A stretch of 36,881 nt of DNA, taken from positions 1-36,881 of the forward strand of contig NZ_WNKZ01000066.1 in assembly GCF_009720835.1 (NCBI RefSeq), given 5' to 3'. Position 1 is the first letter of the stretch; each line of letters opens with the position of its first letter. Shown one piece after another: positions 33,101 to 36,881 of the stretch. The DNA is from Pseudoduganella buxea (lineage in GTDB: Bacteria; Pseudomonadota; Gammaproteobacteria; Burkholderiales; Burkholderiaceae_D). Made by a program: the position numbers and the translations under genes. The notes under the pieces are model-generated. The model had not been told where the DNA came from, ran no database searches, and was given only the letters and a program-made list of their open reading frames with translations.

Positions 33101-33347
33101 CGAGAGCTGTCTTGTGCTCTGGCGTGACTGCGACGTGCTGGACTACGATGGAATCAGCAAGCTGTGCGACAAGCTCGCCATCAATCCGGCGGACAACGAG
33201 TTCGACGTGGTTTACATTAACGGTGACCACAACATCCCGACCGTGCTCACACAAACGGCAGAGGAAGGCGGCGTGACGCGCGTGCTCAAGCTGCGCCAGA
33301 TCGAGCCGGAGTTTTTGGAGCGCATGTTCTCGGTGGAGGACATCTGA
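30198..33347 (+). CDS. large beta-class adenine DNA methyltransferase (type III Mod-like)
   Basis: A 1049-residue enzyme. The central region has LLINGDNFQGLSLL followed by IYIDPPYNTD, with motif IV DPPY at 494-497. SAM motif I (LDFFAGSGTT) follows at about 784-793. Motif IV before motif I is the beta-class order seen in type III Mod proteins and predicts N6-adenine methylation. The 290 residues between should hold target recognition. The first 460 residues are an extension not present in ordinary Mod (usually about 550-700 residues), and a C-terminal region of about 250 residues follows motif I. It begins 47 bases after the helicase gene and its stop overlaps the res start (TGATG). The stretch from about 31560 to 32760 is clearly AT-richer than both flanks. 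Confidence 0.92.
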   Translation: MTNKHNPKFQELIAKLREIFQIDRPELDFGIYRILNARAGEINDYLENRLADKVQAALSAGSAASAMQLQADLDEAIKQAQALGANPDDLPKVKDLRARLKAATTGRSEHENAVFSHLLAFFSRYYEQGDFISQRRYKGDTYAIPYAGEEVMLHWANKDQYYTKSGENFSNYSFKLDDGRTVHFRLVAADTAKDNRKDNDKERRFALVEKRIVIRIDDQGDEYEEEILPVEEVDGANGKELIVRFDYATQPKGTKQEALVTKAVEAVLADVAVKARWLALGNRMPTEKNPQRTLLGKSLTDYTTKNTADYFIHKDLGGFLRRELDFYIKNEVMHLDDVQNAGAIADIEKSLRMIQCLRAIALELIAFLAQLEDFQKKLWLKKKFVVSSHYCITLDRVPEELRPEVAANGRQWAQWKQLGVWDGDKPGTAEDLKAAPYRMVDTSLFDGEVVHKLVASIEDIDASVNGLLINGDNFQGLSLLQTKYRERVTCIYIDPPYNTDASAIIYKNGYKDSSWLSLIQTRLDLAKRLMQEDSLISVAIDDQEASPLVQVLNSTFEKQVGVAVVKSNPQSRKTKGKFSPVHEYAFFYGKSEKSLPYTIGYSASKAARYPLEDEQGRYAWMNFIRAGSNDLRTDRPRLYYPIAVSASNKLRILKMEWNEERQAYDLLEQPDADESLVYPIREVDGTPVEKNWQRGHIRVSGEYAEHRVRRNAEGEISIDFKTRMDDEAAPVTWWDKGEYASANYGAPEQKEYFGEKLFDFPKAKKLVEDAIRACGAAEPESITLDFFAGSGTTGEAVLRIGRETKGTHRFILVEQGSYFDTIVKPRIQKVIYSADWKDGRPTAAETGISHCFKVLKLESYEDALNNLQLRRTAAQGDLLNALPETAKDDFLLRYMLDVESRDSLLSVADFKKPFDYTLNVAVDSAGAFEPRKIDLVETFNYLVGLRVKHIDAQLQRGFTTVNGTLPSGESCLVLWRDCDVLDYDGISKLCDKLAINPADNEFDVVYINGDHNIPTVLTQTAEEGGVTRVLKLRQIEPEFLERMFSVEDI

Positions 33348-36300
33348 TGGCGCGGCCACGCAAAACCACTGCCGCCGCTGGCGGCGCTGCGGTCGCTCGT
33401 AGCGGCGGGAAAAAGCGCAGCTTCCATCAGGAGCTTGTGCTGAACCGCTGGGTCCTGGGCTTCTTCCAAGGTGGAACTTTAAGCGCACTCAAGTTACGGT
33501 TGGGTGATGACCGGCACGAGGGTATCGACGAGGATGGACAAACCAAGTTCTTCCACGAGCTGATCCGTGGTTTGTTCGATCCCAACCGTGTTCCCGAAGC
33601 TGACCTGCGCCGCTACGATCTGAACGTGGTCGCCCACTGGCAGGCCATCACCGTCCAGCGCAACAAACTGGAAGTCCACGAACTGCAGATGAAGTACTTC
33701 CAGTACCTCTCGCTGCTGTTCACGGAGCTTTATCTGGATTGGTATTTCAACCACCGCCAAGAGCTGCTCGACGGACTGAACGAGGAAATGGCGCGCTACC
33801 GCACCGAGGCGGGCGCCGAGCCGTTTCGCGATTTCGAGGCGGATGACCTGAACAAGATCGCCTTCTGGAACGCCACGGGCAGTGGCAAGACCCTGCTTTT
33901 GCACGTCAACATCCGCCAGTACCTTCAATACTTTCAAGCTGGGCGCATTGACCACTACCCCAGTAAGATCATCCTGCTCACGCCAAACGAGGGTCTGTCG
34001 CGCCAGCATTTGGAGGAGTTGCATCTGTCGGGATTCGGCTTCTCACAGTTCTTCAACAAGGCGCAGACTCCGGCGCGCGGCACCATCGAAATCATCGACA
34101 TCAATAAGCTGGGCGACGAGATGGGCGACAAGACCGTCGCCGTTGAAGCCTTCGAGGGCAACAATCTGGTGCTGGTGGACGAAGGGCATCGGGGCACGGG
34201 CACCGCGGCGGGCGCGTGGATGGCACGACGCGACGCGCTGGTGCGCGGCGGCTTCGCTTTCGAGTATTCGGCCACTTTCGGGCAGGCGGTGGCCAAGGGC
34301 ATGACCGTGCCGGCAGCGGAAGAGGACATCCAGAAGAAGCGCGCCAAGATGTTGTTCAACACCACCAGCCTTCGCAGCCTGGACGACGGGCAGAAGGCGC
34401 AGCTTGTGCTGACGGCGGATGACAAGCGCCGCGCGCGCATCACTGCCACGCGCGAGATCTACGCCAAGTGTATCCTGTTCGACTACTCGTACAAGTTCTT
34501 CTATGAGGACGGTTACGGCAAGGAATCGCTGATCCTCAACATGAACGGCGAAGCCTACGAACAGGCTGACAACGCCACTAAATACTTCACCGCATGCCTG
34601 CTCGCCTATTACCAGCAGCTTTGGCTGTGGAACACGCACCACGACAAGCTGGCCGACTTCAACATCGAAAAGCCGCTGTGGGTGTTCGTAGGAAACACAG
34701 TGTTGGGTGAGGAGTCGGATATCTTGGAAGTGCTGAACTTCCTCGCGGTATTCCTCAACAACGACACGCAGGTCAAGACGTGGCTAGGCGACCTAATTTC
34801 CGACCGGGCGCAGATTCTGGACGCTAAGGGCAACAACATCTTCACCGGGCGCTTCACGCCCCTGATGGGATTTTCCGGGAAGGTGGATGAACTCTATGCA
34901 GATATTCTGCTGCGGGTGTTCAACGCCTCAGCCAAGCAACGGCTTAAGCTGGTCAACATCAAGAGCAGCAAAGGCGAGCTGGCGTTGCGCGTTGGTGATG
35001 CCGAACCCTTCGGCCTCATCAATATCGGCGACGACGCGGGCTTCTTTGGGATGGCAGAGGAAGAAAATTCCTTCGACAGCGAGCGCGACGACTTTGGCGG
35101 CGCACTGTTCGGCACCCTGAACAATAAGGTCAGCCGTCTCAATGTTCTGATTGGCTCACGCAAGTTCACCGAGGGCTGGAGCAGTTGGCGCGTCTCGACC
35201 ATGGGCCTGCTGAACATGGGCCAAGGCGAAGGCTCTCAGATCATCCAGTTGTTCGGACGCGGTGTTCGCCTAAAGGGCAAAGGCTTCTCGCTCAAGCGCA
35301 GCTTGCCGCAGGACAGACCGAAGGGAGCACACCTGGACAAGCTGGAAGCGCTCAACATCTTCGGCGTGCGCGCCAGTTACATGGCCGTGTTCAAGGACTA
35401 CCTGCGCGAGGAAGGCATCACGCCCAGCGACGAGGTGTTGGAACTGGATTTCCCTACGCACGCCAACCTTCCCAAGGGTAAGCTGAAGACGTTGGCTCTG
35501 AAGGACGGTTACAAAGACAACCAGAAACAGGGTTTCAAGCGCACGCACTTCCCGTGGCTCTACGAAATCCCCCCGGAGTTCGAAGGAAAGATAAAGGCAC
35601 CGCATGTAGTGCTGGACCTGTACCCGCGTGTAGAGGCGCTGTCCAGCAAGGACAAGGGCGTAACAGCCACGACGGAGGTACGCAACAAGAGCAAGCTGAA
35701 CGCGAACCTGTACCCGGTATTCGACTGGGATCGCGTCTACCTCGCTTTGCAGGACTACAAGCTGCAGCGCAGCTGGAGCAATCTACGGCTGGATAGACAG
35801 AAGCTGATCGACTTCTGCGCCGGCGCGGCGGACTGGTACACGCTATTCATACCAGCGATGGAGCTGAACGTGACCACGTTCGCCGACGTCCACAAACAAG
35901 AGGACGTTCTGATCCGGCTGCTGACCGACTACACTGACCGCTTCTATAAGGCGCTGAAGACCGGCTACGAGGGCCAGTTCTACGACATCATCCAAATAGA
36001 TGAAGACCATGGCTCGATGCTCAAGCTGTACCAGTTCGAGATCGAGAACACGGACGACGGTCTGGAATATCAGGCCAAGCTGGAAGTGCTGAAGAAGCTG
36101 GTGGCGGACGGCAAGATCGGCGAGGCGAGCCAGTGGAACGCGCCGCACATGGTAGCCATAAGCTTCAACCGCCACCTGTATTACCCACTGCTGGCGTTGG
36201 AGGACAAAGAGGCCGTACCGCTAAAACTGCGCCCGCTGGCCTTCGACGCGCCGAGTGAAGTCGAGTTCATACGCGACCTTGAAGCGTTCTACAACTCAAG

Positions 36301-36733
36301 CGAAGGCAAGAAGGCCATCGGCCAGCGGAGCCTCTACTTGCTGCGCAATGCGGATCGGGAGGACAAGGGCCTGGGCTTCGCGCTAGCAGGCAACTTCTAC
36401 CCGGACTTCCTGCTGTGGCTGGTGGACGACGCCAGCGGCAAGCAATGGTTGACCTTCGTCGACCCCAAAGGGCTGCGTAATCTCGATCTCTCGCACCCCA
36501 AGCTGGGCCTCTACAAGGAAGTGAAGACGCTGGAGACGACCCTGGCGGGACAGGCTAACGCGGGAGAGCCGCCGCTTGTCTTGAATGCCTTCGTGCTATC
36601 ATCAACTAAGTTCGCCGACCTGCTCAACGTAGGCGATCCTGCGAAGAAGGCCGATCTGGAAAGTCGCCATGTGCTTTTCATGGAAGACGGCGGCGCCGCC
36701 TATTTGAAGAAGTTGTTTGCTGTCTTGGCGTAA
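33347..36733 (+). CDS. type III Res-like helicase-nuclease
   Basis: A 1128-residue SF2 enzyme. Walker A is ATGSGKT (176-182), motif II DEGH (278-281), motif III SAT (308-310), and the C-terminal lobe has QLFGRGVRLKGKG. Near the C-terminus, YPDF with D1020 and FVDPKG with D1039 and K1041 form an intact PD-(D/E)xK nuclease signature of the type III Res kind. It should cut DNA after ATP-driven communication between sites, as type III enzymes do; that is family inference. Its ATG overlaps the methyltransferase stop, so the two are made together. At 1128 residues it is somewhat longer than typical Res (about 900-1000), with a basic N-terminal tail (ARPRKTTAA...GGKKR). An insertion element begins 22 bases beyond the stop. 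Confidence 0.92.
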   Translation: MARPRKTTAAAGGAAVARSGGKKRSFHQELVLNRWVLGFFQGGTLSALKLRLGDDRHEGIDEDGQTKFFHELIRGLFDPNRVPEADLRRYDLNVVAHWQAITVQRNKLEVHELQMKYFQYLSLLFTELYLDWYFNHRQELLDGLNEEMARYRTEAGAEPFRDFEADDLNKIAFWNATGSGKTLLLHVNIRQYLQYFQAGRIDHYPSKIILLTPNEGLSRQHLEELHLSGFGFSQFFNKAQTPARGTIEIIDINKLGDEMGDKTVAVEAFEGNNLVLVDEGHRGTGTAAGAWMARRDALVRGGFAFEYSATFGQAVAKGMTVPAAEEDIQKKRAKMLFNTTSLRSLDDGQKAQLVLTADDKRRARITATREIYAKCILFDYSYKFFYEDGYGKESLILNMNGEAYEQADNATKYFTACLLAYYQQLWLWNTHHDKLADFNIEKPLWVFVGNTVLGEESDILEVLNFLAVFLNNDTQVKTWLGDLISDRAQILDAKGNNIFTGRFTPLMGFSGKVDELYADILLRVFNASAKQRLKLVNIKSSKGELALRVGDAEPFGLINIGDDAGFFGMAEEENSFDSERDDFGGALFGTLNNKVSRLNVLIGSRKFTEGWSSWRVSTMGLLNMGQGEGSQIIQLFGRGVRLKGKGFSLKRSLPQDRPKGAHLDKLEALNIFGVRASYMAVFKDYLREEGITPSDEVLELDFPTHANLPKGKLKTLALKDGYKDNQKQGFKRTHFPWLYEIPPEFEGKIKAPHVVLDLYPRVEALSSKDKGVTATTEVRNKSKLNANLYPVFDWDRVYLALQDYKLQRSWSNLRLDRQKLIDFCAGAADWYTLFIPAMELNVTTFADVHKQEDVLIRLLTDYTDRFYKALKTGYEGQFYDIIQIDEDHGSMLKLYQFEIENTDDGLEYQAKLEVLKKLVADGKIGEASQWNAPHMVAISFNRHLYYPLLALEDKEAVPLKLRPLAFDAPSEVEFIRDLEAFYNSSEGKKAIGQRSLYLLRNADREDKGLGFALAGNFYPDFLLWLVDDASGKQWLTFVDPKGLRNLDLSHPKLGLYKEVKTLETTLAGQANAGEPPLVLNAFVLSSTKFADLLNVGDPAKKADLESRHVLFMEDGGAAYLKKLFAVLA

Positions 36734-36754
36734 CGGAAGGCACTTTGGTAGTTT

Positions 36755-36881
36755 TGAGATAGCCCCCTGATCCACCAGACACAGTCGATGCGGTATCCTT
36801 ACGGATAGGAATACGACTGTGAATATGACTAGGAACAACCAAACCATCGAAGTAGTGACGGTGTCGGAGGAGCGGCGCCGT
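36755..36881 (+). mobile_element. IS2-like (IS3 family) insertion sequence, left end only
   Basis: The stretch starting near 36755 contains GCCCCCTGATCCACCAGACA, very close to the left inverted repeat of IS2 as I remember it (GCCCCCTGAATCTCCAGACA). About 40 bases further a transposase OrfA-like frame begins. The right end and any target duplication are outside the window, so the exact first base is an estimate. Confidence 0.65.
36819..36881 (+). CDS. IS3-family transposase OrfA, 3' partial
   Basis: A GTG at 36819 (or the ATG at 36825) opens a frame that runs off the window after 21 codons. The visible residues, TIEVVTVSEERRR, match the start of IS2/IS3-group OrfA proteins, where a basic ERRRR segment precedes the helix-turn-helix. 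AGGA nine bases before the GTG could serve as ribosome-binding site. Only the inverted-repeat match just upstream makes this short fragment credible. Confidence 0.6.
   Translation, partial: MNMTRNNQTIEVVTVSEERRR

Noticed and set aside
27032..36733. Calling the operon DISARM or BREX
   Set aside because: A SNF2 protein and a methylase are shared with DISARM, but DUF1998 (DrmB), DrmA and the PLD protein are missing; no PglZ, BrxC or Lon-like protein supports BREX.
1..36881. CRISPR array, rRNA or replication origin
   Set aside because: No regularly spaced repeats, rRNA-like stretches or DnaA-box clusters were noticed on reading the window.

Overview
The window reads as a piece of a high-GC betaproteobacterial chromosome, most likely an Oxalobacteraceae member (Massilia, Duganella or Pseudoduganella type). 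This assignment is inference. It rests on GC-rich coding sequence, a PrsK/PrsR pair with an EpsB-like sugar transferase, and a PEP-CTERM protein, a combination typical of exosortase-A (XrtA) exopolysaccharide loci in that group. The window holds no rRNA, complete tRNA, CRISPR array or replication origin.

Positions 1-17334 are an exopolysaccharide locus. A partial O-antigen ligase/polymerase-like membrane protein (3-1403) converges on a minus-strand gene row running from 8733 down to 1376: a UDP-HexNAc 6-dehydrogenase (WbpO/TviB type), a UDP-HexNAc 4-epimerase (WbpP/TviC type), the EpsB-like initiating phosphosugar transferase, the membrane kinase PrsK and the sigma-54 activator PrsR. Divergent from it is a fused GT2-GT4 glycosyltransferase (9092-11173). 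Next come a minus-strand set of Wzx-like flippase, GT2 glycosyltransferase and GNAT-like protein (14278-11155), a membrane-anchored methyltransferase (15198-14392), and on the plus strand a GT4 glycosyltransferase and a CPBP-type intramembrane protease. Together these could make UDP-HexNAc/uronate donors, start the repeat unit on a lipid, extend and decorate it, flip it and polymerise it. PrsK/PrsR would tune expression.

Positions 17335-19005 hold a small unknown gene, hairpins, and a PEP-CTERM sorting-signal protein with an EF-hand-like loop, a likely exosortase substrate. Positions 19006-26371 are a type VI secretion (T6SS) effector module: VgrG with a transthyretin-like tail, an uncharacterised 771-residue cargo protein directly behind it, and two tandem secreted FGE/sulfatase-modifying-factor-like paralogues converging on the cargo gene. 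The paralogues are candidate immunity or accessory proteins. No T6SS core genes are in view.

At 26562-26610 lies the 3' half of a tRNA-Arg(CCG) gene on the minus strand, followed by helically phased repeats. This looks like the boundary of an integrated island whose body lies to the right. The island carries a compact four-gene operon: a small excisionase-type HTH protein, a SNF2 helicase, a large beta-class adenine DNA methyltransferase, and a type III Res-like helicase-nuclease with an intact PD-(D/E)xK motif. It resembles a type III restriction-modification system extended by a SNF2 motor and a DNA-binding protein, and is the best candidate for an under-described defence system here. An IS2-like (IS3 family) element begins about 22 bases behind it and runs off the window.
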